NCBI RefSeq assembly: GCF_002368195.1
Contig: NZ_AP018178.1
Span: 8,452,645-8,516,644 of the forward strand
DNA: 64,000 nucleotides
From: Calothrix sp. NIES-2100
GTDB lineage: Bacteria; Cyanobacteriota; Cyanobacteriia; Cyanobacteriales; Nostocaceae
Reading direction: 5' to 3'
Position numbers and translations under genes: made by a program. A model generated the notes under the pieces. The model was not told the DNA's origin. It saw only the letters and a list, made by a program, of their open reading frames with translations, and did no database searches. Positions within the stretch are counted from its first letter, which is position 1. Every line of letters starts with the position of its first letter. Positions 35,606 to 43,833 of this stretch are shown in pieces.

Positions 35606-36727
35606 TTAGGGTTTGCATAAACCGTTGTTCCATAATTCTTCTTCTAACTTTTGATTATTCTGCATTATGTTATCTTTTGTTTCCAGCCATAAGGCTTTCA
35701 AAGTAGCATCGTCTACAGTACCATCAACTTTTATTTTTTGTGCTTCCTCTTGGCGTTGATTGTATTGCTTTTGAAATTCTTCAACTGCTTTTTTGGTTTT
35801 CTCATTAAAATTACCATCTATCTTTACTGTTATCTTCTCAGTTGTCAAAATTCTTTGCATAATCTTGACTTTTTCATTATTCGGTTTTTCTGGCTGCAAG
35901 TTACTAACTATTTGTGTCAATATTTCTTTATTGCCACCACAGGGTTGATTTGCAATTGAGTTTAGCTGATTAAATGGACTTAGCTTAATTACAATTAAGA
36001 TAGCAACAATAACGATGATAACTGTTACGAATGCTGCTATTTTTAGGGGGCTAAGTGGTTTAGTGGGTGCTGAAGGAATAGTTCCTTGCACATGCGTCCA
36101 GTTAGTGGGAATGCTAGGATCATTTGATAAACCTCGCCAAACTTTAGCTCTTTCAAGAGTTTCTTTTGACTTACCTTTCGTCACAAGAACTAGCACTTCT
36201 TCTCTGTTGGGAAGAGAGGATCTCAAAAGTTCATTAGCCAAATCTTGTTTCCGATTTTCTGAAAGCAGTGCTATCTTTGCTTTAGTTTCCTGAGCAGCAA
36301 GAGATTCACTTGCAGATATACTGACTGAAATCAATTCCTTAATAGCTTCCCAATCAACCTTAAATCCTCCTTCTGGACTATTATCAATAACTTCGTTAAT
36401 TTTATTTTCCAGTTTATTCTCTAACGCCAAGGCTGCGATTTTACGTAAGATAGGCTCATCTTCATTCTTTCCTATCCATGCTACAGAATTCCTAATAATG
36501 CGCGTCTTAATATCCTGTCGCTTTGTCTGCAAACCAGCCACAAGTAATAGCAACTTATTATCTGATGAGCGAGATATAACTACAGAAAAAACTTCATCAT
36601 CAATTAAAGCAGTAGCTTTCTTAATCAAAGGAGAACTATTGGGAAGTTCTTCTTCTGGCTGATTTTCTTTTTTTACTACCCAATAATAGTCTCTCTCTAA
36701 ACCGCGACTTTGAATGTAGGTTTCCAT
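35606..36727 (-). CDS. Unrecognised sensor-like protein 1: N-domain + TM helix + peptidoglycan-binding-like domain
   Basis: 373 residues. Residues 1-210 are a domain shared with the two following paralogues: METYIQSRGLERDYYWV, then DNKLLLLVAGLQTKRQDI, IRNSVAWIGKNEDEP, GFKVDWEAIKELI and LVLVTKGKSKETLERA with KVWRGLSNDPSIP. A single membrane helix follows (about 229-250, IAAFVTVIIVIVAILIVIKL). Residues 286-347 resemble a peptidoglycan-binding domain 1 (VKIMQRILT, IDGNFNEKTKKAVEEFQKQY, VDGTVDDATLKALW). The likely topology is N-domain in the cytoplasm and C-terminus in the periplasm. The N-domain family is unknown to me. It lies between a sister gene and GTPase A. Confidence 0.75.
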   Translation of the reverse strand: METYIQSRGLERDYYWVVKKENQPEEELPNSSPLIKKATALIDDEVFSVVISRSSDNKLLLLVAGLQTKRQDIKTRIIRNSVAWIGKNEDEPILRKIAALALENKLENKINEVIDNSPEGGFKVDWEAIKELISVSISASESLAAQETKAKIALLSENRKQDLANELLRSSLPNREEVLVLVTKGKSKETLERAKVWRGLSNDPSIPTNWTHVQGTIPSAPTKPLSPLKIAAFVTVIIVIVAILIVIKLSPFNQLNSIANQPCGGNKEILTQIVSNLQPEKPNNEKVKIMQRILTTEKITVKIDGNFNEKTKKAVEEFQKQYNQRQEEAQKIKVDGTVDDATLKALWLETKDNIMQNNQKLEEELWNNGLCKP

Positions 36728-36910
36728 AGCTGATTTCCTAAATATTCAGCAAGATTTTGTCTTTGATAATCAATCAGATTGAATCAAACTTTGAGAATTA
36801 CCATAATCAGCTTTGATGCGGATTTCATCAGCAAATATTATTCCTATCAAACTAGTATAAAATTATTGCAAATTATACTGTCTAGCTTTGATAATTATTT
36901 TCAAACTTAA

Positions 36911-37642
36911 CTATTGACTGTCCTGATTTGCCCCCATGAATAATTGTATTATTTGACAAAATATATGTGATGTATGGTCATTATCGTTAGGCGGATAGTT
37001 GACCTCTTTATTAATATGTTGCCAACTCTCTTGAATTCTGCTATCACTAGATAAACCGCGCCAGATGACATCTGCTTCAAGAGCCTCTTTGCTCTTAATT
37101 CCTGTCACAATAACTAGCGCACCTTCCTCATTAGGAAGACGGTATTTCATAAGTTTTTCAGCTAATTCTTGTTTCCGAGCTTTTGAATTTATTGCTATTT
37201 GTCCTTGTGCTTCTTCAGCAGAAAGAAACTCACTTTGAATTGTTTCGTCTGCAATCAATTGTTTAATTGCATTCCAATTAACCTCAAATCGACCTGAGTA
37301 ATTATTAATAGCTTCGTCAATTTTCGGTTCTAATTCATTCTTTAAAGCCAGTGCTGCAAGCTGACGCAGTTGAGGTTCATTTTCATTTTTTCCTATCCAT
37401 GCTATTGAGTTTCTAATCTTGCGGCTATTAATATCCTGTCGTTGTGTTAGCAACCCAGTTACAAGTAATAGCAATTTATCGTCTAACCTTAGTAAAACCA
37501 CAGAAAAATCTTGAGCGTCAATTAAATTAATAGCTCTGCTAATAATAAAAATATTATCGCTAATTTCTTCTGAGTTATTTTCTTTACTTGTTACCCAATT
37601 GTAATCCTTCTCTAAACCGCGACTTTGAACGTAAATTTTCAT
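36911..37642 (-). CDS. Unrecognised sensor-like protein 2: N-domain only
   Basis: 243 residues that align over their whole length with the N-domain of the two neighbours: MKIYVQSRGLEKDYNWV, DDKLLLLVTGLLTQRQDI, IRNSIAWIGKNENEP, RFEVNWNAIKQLI, LVIVTGIKSKEALEAD and VIWRGLSSDSRIQ. It has no membrane helix. The tail after the domain is short and polar. It is presumably the soluble member of the three-protein set. It lies 42 bp after the end of paralogue 3 and 183 bp before paralogue 1. Function not known. Confidence 0.72.
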   Translation of the reverse strand: MKIYVQSRGLEKDYNWVTSKENNSEEISDNIFIISRAINLIDAQDFSVVLLRLDDKLLLLVTGLLTQRQDINSRKIRNSIAWIGKNENEPQLRQLAALALKNELEPKIDEAINNYSGRFEVNWNAIKQLIADETIQSEFLSAEEAQGQIAINSKARKQELAEKLMKYRLPNEEGALVIVTGIKSKEALEADVIWRGLSSDSRIQESWQHINKEVNYPPNDNDHTSHIFCQIIQLFMGANQDSQ

Positions 37643-37684
37643 AGCTGACTTCCTAAATATTCAGCAATTCTGACTTGATGAGCC

Positions 37685-38521
37685 TCAAATTTTTATCAAA
37701 TATTTGAGAAACGCATATCCACCCGCTAATATTATCAGTATTATAGTTAAACGCCACTTTGGACTTGCTAATTTGACAGATTTTCTGTTTCTTTTCTTAA
37801 ATTTTGGTTTTCTAGAGTAGTTTTCTCTATACCAATCATTTGTCTGTTGATTAAGCGGTTGCAAACGCTGTTCGGGAATACTAGTATCGCTCGATAAACT
37901 TCGCCATACTTGAGCTTTTTCTAGAGATTCTTTGCTCTTAATTCCTGTGACAACAACTAGTGCGCCTGTTTTTTCAGAGGGAAGACAGTATTTTAAAAGT
38001 TCATCAGCTAATTGTCGTTTTCGCGTTTCTGAAATACGTGCTATCTTTTTTATCTCCGCTTCCGCTGGTAAAGGTTCTTTTCCAGCACCGCTTAGGGGTA
38101 TCAATTCTTGAATCGTTTGTTCAATTGCTTCCCAATCAACCTCAAACCCACCTGAGTAATTATTAATAGCTGGGTCAATTTTCTGTTCTAATTCATTCTT
38201 TAACGCCAGTACTGCAAGCTGACGCAATTTAAATTCCTCTTTATTTTTTCCAATCCATGCTATGGAATTTCTAATATTGCGCCCCTGAATATCCTGTCGT
38301 TGAGTTTGCAACGCAGTCACAAGTAATAGCAATTTATCATTCTGTGAACGGAATAAAACTAGGGAAAAATCTTTCTCTTCAACTAAATGAGTAGCTGCGT
38401 TGATTAAAGTAATAGCTTGAGTGGGAATGGATTCCGAATTTTCTGCAATTGGCTGATTTTCGCTTTTTGTTACCCAGTAATAATCCCGCTGCAAACCTCG
38501 ACTTTTAATGTAAATTTCCAT
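37685..38521 (-). CDS. Unrecognised sensor-like protein 3: N-domain + C-terminal TM anchor
   Basis: 278 residues: the shared N-domain (MEIYIKSRGLQRDYYWV, NDKLLLLVTALQTQRQDI, NIRNSIAWIGKNKEE, GFEVDWEAIEQTI, LVVVTGIKSKESLEKA, VWRSLSSDTSIP), then a basic linker (KPKFKKRNRKSVKLASPKWR) and one C-terminal helix (about 254-275). This makes it a tail-anchored membrane protein with the N-domain facing the cytoplasm. The start is 35 bp from the end of GTPase B, so cotranscription is likely. Closest to paralogue 2 in the central NYSGGFEV region. Confidence 0.72.
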   Translation of the reverse strand: MEIYIKSRGLQRDYYWVTKSENQPIAENSESIPTQAITLINAATHLVEEKDFSLVLFRSQNDKLLLLVTALQTQRQDIQGRNIRNSIAWIGKNKEEFKLRQLAVLALKNELEQKIDPAINNYSGGFEVDWEAIEQTIQELIPLSGAGKEPLPAEAEIKKIARISETRKRQLADELLKYCLPSEKTGALVVVTGIKSKESLEKAQVWRSLSSDTSIPEQRLQPLNQQTNDWYRENYSRKPKFKKRNRKSVKLASPKWRLTIILIILAGGYAFLKYLIKI

Positions 38522-38556
38522 CGTTCGGTTCTAGGCTTAATGGTTACAATCGGTAT

Positions 38557-39576
38557 TTACCCCAATAAATGTCCACCCTTAATCACCACAAATCCCCCAT
38601 CTTTTTTGCAACCTTCACCAAATTTTTGCAGAGCAGTTTTCAGGTCATCATCTAAACCTAACATATCCCTAAACCAGTTGACTAACTCTATTCTCTGAGT
38701 TCGTTTTGCATCCAAAGCGTCTTTTAACGCAAACCCCAAAATGTATCGCAATGGCTGTTCTGCATCGTAAGGAGCTAATTCATGCTTGTTGGTTTTTTCA
38801 TACCAAAATTTAGGTATTGTCTTGCCATTCTCTTCTATTTCTTCTACATAAGAGAAAAGCACATTTCCGACTGTTTGAACTGGTGTAATTACCGCAGATA
38901 CATTACTAAACTCTTCAGAGTTCAAGCTTTCAATCAGGTCTTTATAACCTGAACGAATACTTTGCTCTATTTGACGATATTCGTTAGCCTTTTGTAAATA
39001 TTTTTCACATTTTACGGGAGCAAATATTAACAGCCTACGTTTGTTTGAATTGTCTTCAGAATAAGCTCTTAGTAATATTTGTTGTACTATTTCACTCTTA
39101 TTGGCTGATACATGATATTTACCTTTTTTATGAATCAAGGGAGGAGTGTCAATCACCAGGATAGTCACACTAGAATCTTTGATATAATCTAGAACCTGGG
39201 AGGCATTTTTCTCTATCCAACCACCCGGATAGTCTTGAAATTCTAGGACTAATTTTGCTGAGGATGCATTTTTTTTCAGTTTACTAAGATTAAAATAAAA
39301 CTTTTTAGGTTCACCTGTTCCGCCAATTCCTCCTTGTGCATAGTAACCCTTACTCTTCACCAATTGATCCAAGTCTTCCAGACATTTTTGCAGAAGTTGA
39401 TCTGTCTCAAAAGCACTTCCTGGTATCTGAGGATGACCAGTGTCAAGTTTCAATTGACTAACATCTACCGCCGAATTCATCTGTTTCCGCATCACTGTCA
39501 ACAGAGTAGTCTTACCGACACCTGTAGGACCAAGCATAGCGATTTTAAATGGCTTCAATTCTTTTTGACCTAGCAT
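38557..39576 (-). CDS. P-loop GTPase-like protein B (paralogue of 34403-35425)
   Basis: 339 residues. Walker A/G1 is GPTGVGKTTLL, G3-like FQDYPGGW, the beta-strand VTILVIDTPPL, and G4-like APVKCEKYL. It is similar to GTPase A throughout, including QIEQSIRSGYKDLIESL, VITPVQTVGNVLFSYV and the C-terminal DAEQPLRYILGFALK. It has a slightly longer tail with an insert before the LDDDLKTALQKF helix. The K/E pattern of the G4 motif departs from NKxD, so nucleotide specificity is uncertain. It lies 94 bp downstream of the dynamin-like gene and 35 bp upstream of sensor-like gene 3. Confidence 0.77.
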   Translation of the reverse strand: MLGQKELKPFKIAMLGPTGVGKTTLLTVMRKQMNSAVDVSQLKLDTGHPQIPGSAFETDQLLQKCLEDLDQLVKSKGYYAQGGIGGTGEPKKFYFNLSKLKKNASSAKLVLEFQDYPGGWIEKNASQVLDYIKDSSVTILVIDTPPLIHKKGKYHVSANKSEIVQQILLRAYSEDNSNKRRLLIFAPVKCEKYLQKANEYRQIEQSIRSGYKDLIESLNSEEFSNVSAVITPVQTVGNVLFSYVEEIEENGKTIPKFWYEKTNKHELAPYDAEQPLRYILGFALKDALDAKRTQRIELVNWFRDMLGLDDDLKTALQKFGEGCKKDGGFVVIKGGHLLG

Positions 39577-39629
39577 TCAATTACACCTTACTTACTTCTA
39601 CTAATTCTCTATGAATTGTGGTTGATTTA

Positions 39630-39660
39630 ACCCCCTTTTGTCGCTTATTGTCAAGGGGGT
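39630..39660. repeat. ACCCCCTT hairpin between the dynamin-like and GTPase B genes
   Basis: ACCCCCTT (39630-39637) and AAGGGGGT (39653-39660) form an 8-bp stem with a 15-nt loop. There is no U-run on the minus strand, so it may slow rather than stop transcription. Confidence 0.4.
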
Positions 39661-39670
39661 AGAATAAGCA

Positions 39671-41893
39671 TTAGTTTAAAATAACCATAGAGTCTAGTTG
39701 ATTTGAGACTGCGGCACGTTCTACTAAATTTAGCCAATTTTTGCGGATTTCATTGAGCTTTCTTTCTTGAGCAAATTCACTTGCCCAAATTTGAGCACGT
39801 TCATTTTCATAAAAGTCTTGCCATGCATCTTCTGCATCTTTGGAACGCAGTACCTGATCGACAAATTCTTCGACTATACCAAAGGCAGCATCACCAGGTT
39901 CAGAGGCAAATTCTTCCAGTTCTTCGATACATTTAGCCTTGACTTTTTCGTACAAAAGATTGAGTTTATCTAGGATTTCGTCAGCCGAGGGATTTGATGT
40001 CAAATTTAATGATTTTCTATCAGGTGTAATGTCGTCTAGTTGTTCGCGAATCCGATGTTGAAATAAATTTCTGTATGAAAGATGAAAGTCTGATAACAAC
40101 TGAAACCCTTCTTGAAGTTTTTTAAGTGAATCAGGGTATTCAGACAAATATTCCGCCATGAATTTCAGGAATTCTGCTCCCTGTGCATCTGTCAAACTTC
40201 CCAATTTTCCTGCGTCTATCAAGACATCAGTTACTTGAGATTTTACCCCATTTATTAATTCTTCCAGACCATTATCTATCTTTAAAAATTGCCGTGACAG
40301 GTGGGTGCGGCATTTATTCAAAAAGAAGTTGTAAGCATTTTCGTAAGAGCCTTCCTTTATATTTCGTACCTCGTCTATTTCTTCAAGAGATGGTATGACC
40401 TCTTGCTTGCTCTCTTGGCAGTATTTCTTGACATCCTGTATCTTATCTGAGAAGGCTTTTTTGATTCTTTCTTTTTCACCACTTTCACGCAAATCCCGAA
40501 GCAATTGTTCCAGCCCGTTGGCGAGCTTTTGCCAAATCGGTTTAAATAACCTGCGAAATTCACCTGGAGCAATAGCATCAGCCATTACAGCTGGATTACC
40601 TAAAGCACTGAGAGCATTGTTTAGCTGAGTGTTGACTTCTTTGTGGATAAGCAGCAATTCGCGATCGCAAAATGAGGAATATTCATTGTCTAAAAGCTCG
40701 ATATTCTTCACCAAGTAATCTAGAACCCGGTCAAGAATCTTTGTGTTTGCTTCTTCGGGATTGGCACAGTTAGCAACAATGACAGGCTCAACAACTTTGA
40801 TCGGTGTATGATCCAGTCTTTTGACTAAGAAGTCGCATTGTGCCAAGTTGTCACCTTTACCTGAACTAGCCTCTGTGCGATTGAGAATCATGAAAGACCA
40901 CTTATTAATCGGTAAGCGGTCAAGCAAAGCCTGTTTAGCAGTGCCGTATAATTCGATATCGTATTTCAACCAGTCGTCTCCAGAGGACTTCGGTAGACGG
41001 ACAAACATCACCGCATCTACTTCCTCACCCAAAATCCTGATTAACTCTTCTTCCGCACCTACGCCTGTATCACCTAATCCTGGCATATCGACTAAGGCAA
41101 TATCTGCAACATCAGTGTTGGGATATTCACAAAAAAGATTTACCCTTTGGATTGCCAAGTAGTTGAAATAGTTGCGATTACCCTGGATATCATCTTGAGC
41201 AACGTATTGCCTAATTTCCTTTTGTTCAATTTGCCGGGGTGATTCTGTCTTTAATAAATCTCTATATTCATGGAGATGCTCGTGATACTTTTGCAGATAT
41301 CGATATTTTGCATCGGAAATTGGGTTGCTGGCGTGTTCATCAGATAGGCGAGGAAGAGGTTGCGCGAATTCTTCAATTGTATCCGGCGCTTCTCCCAAAC
41401 TAAGTTTTTCAAAATAAGGTTTGATCACCTGTTTCAGGAATGATTCTTCTGTATGAAACCAGACCATCCCGTAAGTAGCAACTTGCGGCCGATGGTAAAT
41501 AATGCTGCGAGCGCCAGTACAGTGTCCTTTGTCTCCATCGGGAATCTCATTAGGAGAAAGTCCGGTTAAGCTTTGAAGCAAACGACTCTTGCCTTGCCTA
41601 GCTATCCCAACTACCCCTAGGTTAAGAGTTGGGCGTTCAAAACGCAGCCTGAGCTTTTCCAGTGCCTCCTGCTCATTGCTAATTTTTAATAAAATATTCG
41701 AGAAATCTATACTCTGTAATGATTGATTCCATTTAGAAGAATAGTTACTTTGCTGGAGTAATTCTTGGCGTTTCCGTTCCAGTGTATTAATGGCTAAGTT
41801 TAGCTTCCTTAAATTCTCTTTGACTTTTTTAATTTTCTCTGCCAAAGGCTTGCGCTTTTCAATAATGTTGCTAATTATGTCTTTTCTGTTCAT
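39671..41893 (-). CDS. Dynamin-like large GTPase, 740 aa
   Basis: Layout: an N-terminal coiled coil (about 12-50, KPLAEKIKKVKENLRKLNLA), then a GTPase domain with G1 GIARQGKSRLLQ (96-107), a CTGARS switch region, G3 DMPGLGDT (about 270) and G4 ILNRTEAS (about 333, Arg replacing Lys of NKxD). A long helical C-terminal region to residue 740 is interrupted by no membrane helix. This is the plan of bacterial dynamin-like proteins and of the dynamin-type effectors of conflict systems, which act on membranes. It is the first gene of the cluster that continues with GTPase B. A 529-bp AT-rich region with a dyad lies upstream. Confidence 0.8.
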   Translation of the reverse strand: MNRKDIISNIIEKRKPLAEKIKKVKENLRKLNLAINTLERKRQELLQQSNYSSKWNQSLQSIDFSNILLKISNEQEALEKLRLRFERPTLNLGVVGIARQGKSRLLQSLTGLSPNEIPDGDKGHCTGARSIIYHRPQVATYGMVWFHTEESFLKQVIKPYFEKLSLGEAPDTIEEFAQPLPRLSDEHASNPISDAKYRYLQKYHEHLHEYRDLLKTESPRQIEQKEIRQYVAQDDIQGNRNYFNYLAIQRVNLFCEYPNTDVADIALVDMPGLGDTGVGAEEELIRILGEEVDAVMFVRLPKSSGDDWLKYDIELYGTAKQALLDRLPINKWSFMILNRTEASSGKGDNLAQCDFLVKRLDHTPIKVVEPVIVANCANPEEANTKILDRVLDYLVKNIELLDNEYSSFCDRELLLIHKEVNTQLNNALSALGNPAVMADAIAPGEFRRLFKPIWQKLANGLEQLLRDLRESGEKERIKKAFSDKIQDVKKYCQESKQEVIPSLEEIDEVRNIKEGSYENAYNFFLNKCRTHLSRQFLKIDNGLEELINGVKSQVTDVLIDAGKLGSLTDAQGAEFLKFMAEYLSEYPDSLKKLQEGFQLLSDFHLSYRNLFQHRIREQLDDITPDRKSLNLTSNPSADEILDKLNLLYEKVKAKCIEELEEFASEPGDAAFGIVEEFVDQVLRSKDAEDAWQDFYENERAQIWASEFAQERKLNEIRKNWLNLVERAAVSNQLDSMVILN

Positions 41894-42422
41894 GGCTATT
41901 ATTGAAGTATGAATAAAACTTGCATGATGCAGATTTGATAAAATCTAGCAGAACTTTGAGAGTTGAAATGCAGCTACTTACTTGCTTAAAAAAATTCAAA
42001 AATAGATTTATATCTATATATATGTAATTTCTCAAGACTCACATGTTGTTGAAAGTTTGCGCAAGTTGCTCAATACTAAGTATGCGAAAAACTACGTGAT
42101 CTACACGTAGTCACAAATAATATTTTTACACAAAAGATGATTAAAGTTGGACAAAATTGTAAAAATATATCTTTTGATAGATGCTATAGAATTTATTTAT
42201 GTATAAGTAAACTATTTAACTACAAGACAAGCAAAACAATTTCCGCACTTCTGTAATAAATTTATTGACAGCATTTTGATCCCATGTTGATGGTATATTT
42301 ATTAGCTACTCGGCGTGACGCAGCCGCGCTGTTGCTTGTGTTAGTTGCGTAAGTCCTGTAGATAATACTTTGAAAACATGCTCCCAAGAGCGATCGCCTA
42401 CCTCATCTTGGAATTGCCAAGC
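41894..42422. other. 529-bp AT-rich region upstream of the dynamin-like gene
   Basis: No gene seen. Strongly AT-rich from 41930 to 42260, the likely promoter region of the minus-strand cluster. It contains the dyad at 42091-42111. The right end (42310-42387) is of mixed composition. Confidence 0.4.
42091..42111. promoter_or_regulatory. Candidate operator dyad upstream of the dynamin-like gene
   Basis: ACTACGT-GATCTAC-ACGTAGT, a perfect 7-7-7 inverted repeat in AT-rich DNA about 200 bp before the start codon of the dynamin-like gene. Confidence 0.3.
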
Positions 42423-42989
42423 TTATTCAAATACTACATCTTCGTAAAGGTCGGCTATTGTGCAATCAAATTTAACACTTTGGAGTTGAAATGATTTATC
42501 TTCGGCTGTGTAAGATTGTAAAACCCATAACCCTTGATCGTTACGGCGGAAACATTCAACTCGCTGACGTTTAGTATTAATTAAAACGTACTCTTGTAAA
42601 GTTTCTAAACTTTGGTAATCAGCAAATTTATCACCTCTGTCAAAGGCTTCCGTAGAGTTAGATAAAACTTCGACAATTAAACAAGGAAATCTTTTATAAG
42701 CAGGAGTTGCTTGATCTCTTTGGTCGCAAGTTACCATGACATCGGGGTAGTAATATCGATTTAACGATTCGATACGTGCTTTCATGTCAGCGATGTAAAC
42801 ACGACAACCTGAACCGCGTACATGATTACGGAGAAAGCTAGCAAGGTTGAGAGCAATGGTAACATGGGTGTCAAGTGCCCCAGCCATTGCGTAAATGTAG
42901 CCATCGATGTATTCATGTTTGATGTCGCTGCGTTCCTCCATTTGCAGGTATTCTTCAGGGGTGAGGTAGATTTGAGGTGAAGCAACCAT
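42423..42989 (-). CDS. Uma2 family putative nuclease, tandem copy 1
   Basis: 188 residues, with the family motifs LTPEEYLQMEE, IKHEYIDGYIYAMAGA, YYPDVMVTCDQRD, CLIVEVLSNSTEAFDRGDKFADY and LQEYVLI. The PD-(D/E)XK residues (D of YYPDV, E of VEV, K of DKF) are intact, so it should be catalytically competent if the family is. It differs from copy 2 at TIALNLASFLRNH (against TIAGNLFALLRNH), ARIESLNR (against ASIKSLNR) and the last residues. The upstream region is part of the 663-bp duplication. Confidence 0.88.
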   Translation of the reverse strand: MVASPQIYLTPEEYLQMEERSDIKHEYIDGYIYAMAGALDTHVTIALNLASFLRNHVRGSGCRVYIADMKARIESLNRYYYPDVMVTCDQRDQATPAYKRFPCLIVEVLSNSTEAFDRGDKFADYQSLETLQEYVLINTKRQRVECFRRNDQGLWVLQSYTAEDKSFQLQSVKFDCTIADLYEDVVFE

Positions 42990-43085
42990 ATTTAAACCTC
43001 GAGGTGAAGCAATGGGGATTTTTTGATGTAATTTCTATAATAACTTTTGTGAGCGATCGCCTATCTCATCTTGGAATTGCCAAGC

Positions 43086-43652
43086 TTATTCTAAAACTAC
43101 ATCTTCGTAAAGGTCGGCTATTGTGCAATCAAATTTAACACTTTGGAGTTGAAATGATTTATCTTCGGCTGTGTAAGATTGTAAAACCCATAACCCTTGA
43201 TCGTTACGGCGAAAACACTCAACTCGCTGACGTTTAGTATTAATTAAAACGTACTCTTGTAAAGTTTCTAAACTTTGGTAATCAGCAAATTTATCACCTC
43301 TGTCAAAGGCTTCTGTAGAGTTAGATAAAACTTCGACAATTAAACAAGGAAATCTTTTATAAGCAGGAGTTGCTTGATCTCTTTGGTCGCAAGTTACCAT
43401 GACATCGGGGTAGTAATATCGATTTAAAGATTTGATACTTGCTTTCATGTCAGCGATGTAAACACGACAACCTGAACCGCGTACATGATTACGGAGGAGC
43501 GCAAACAGGTTTCCGGCAATGGTAACATGGGTGTCAAGCGCCCCAGCCATTGCGTAAATGTAGCCATCGATGTATTCATGTTTGATGTCGCTGCGTTCCT
43601 CCATTTGCAGGTATTCTTCAGGGGTGAGGTAGATTTGAGGTGAAGCAACCAT
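43086..43652 (-). CDS. Uma2 family putative nuclease, tandem copy 2
   Basis: 188 residues, the sister of copy 1, with the same catalytic pattern. The differences are clustered around residues 45-55 and 70-75 instead of being spread out, which suggests gene conversion or recombination with another Uma2 paralogue rather than simple drift. It lies between copy 1 and the AAA+ gene. Confidence 0.88.
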   Translation of the reverse strand: MVASPQIYLTPEEYLQMEERSDIKHEYIDGYIYAMAGALDTHVTIAGNLFALLRNHVRGSGCRVYIADMKASIKSLNRYYYPDVMVTCDQRDQATPAYKRFPCLIVEVLSNSTEAFDRGDKFADYQSLETLQEYVLINTKRQRVECFRRNDQGLWVLQSYTAEDKSFQLQSVKFDCTIADLYEDVVLE

Positions 43653-43737
43653 ATTTAAACCTCGAGGTGAAGCAATGGGGATTTTTTGATGTAATTTCTA
43701 TAATAACTTTTGTGAGCGATCGCCTACCTTCCCTACA

Positions 43738-43770
43738 AGATCCCCGACTTCTTTGAGAAGTCGGGGATCT
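43738..43770. repeat. Perfect 15-bp hairpin repeat (CCCCGACTTCTT family)
   Basis: AGATCCCCGACTTCT (43738-43752) and AGAAGTCGGGGATCT (43756-43770) pair perfectly around a 3-nt loop. This is a widespread repeat family in Nostocales. It lies just upstream of the Uma2 tandem and downstream of the AAA+ gene. Confidence 0.8.
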
Positions 43771-43833
43771 GAACACCGCGAATTCTCACAAATTACAAAA
43801 TTCAAAAGTGCGATCGCCAGATTTATTCTCCTA

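Larger units (their letters stand above)
42388..43713. repeat. 663-bp tandem duplication bounded by HIP1 sites
   Basis: Two adjacent units (42388-43050, 43051-43713), each holding one Uma2 gene and its upstream segment. GAGCGATCGCCTA occurs at exactly 663-bp spacing at 42388, 43051 and 43714, so both outer edges and the junction are the same HIP1-containing sequence. The units are almost identical except for a divergent patch in the genes. Confidence 0.85.
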
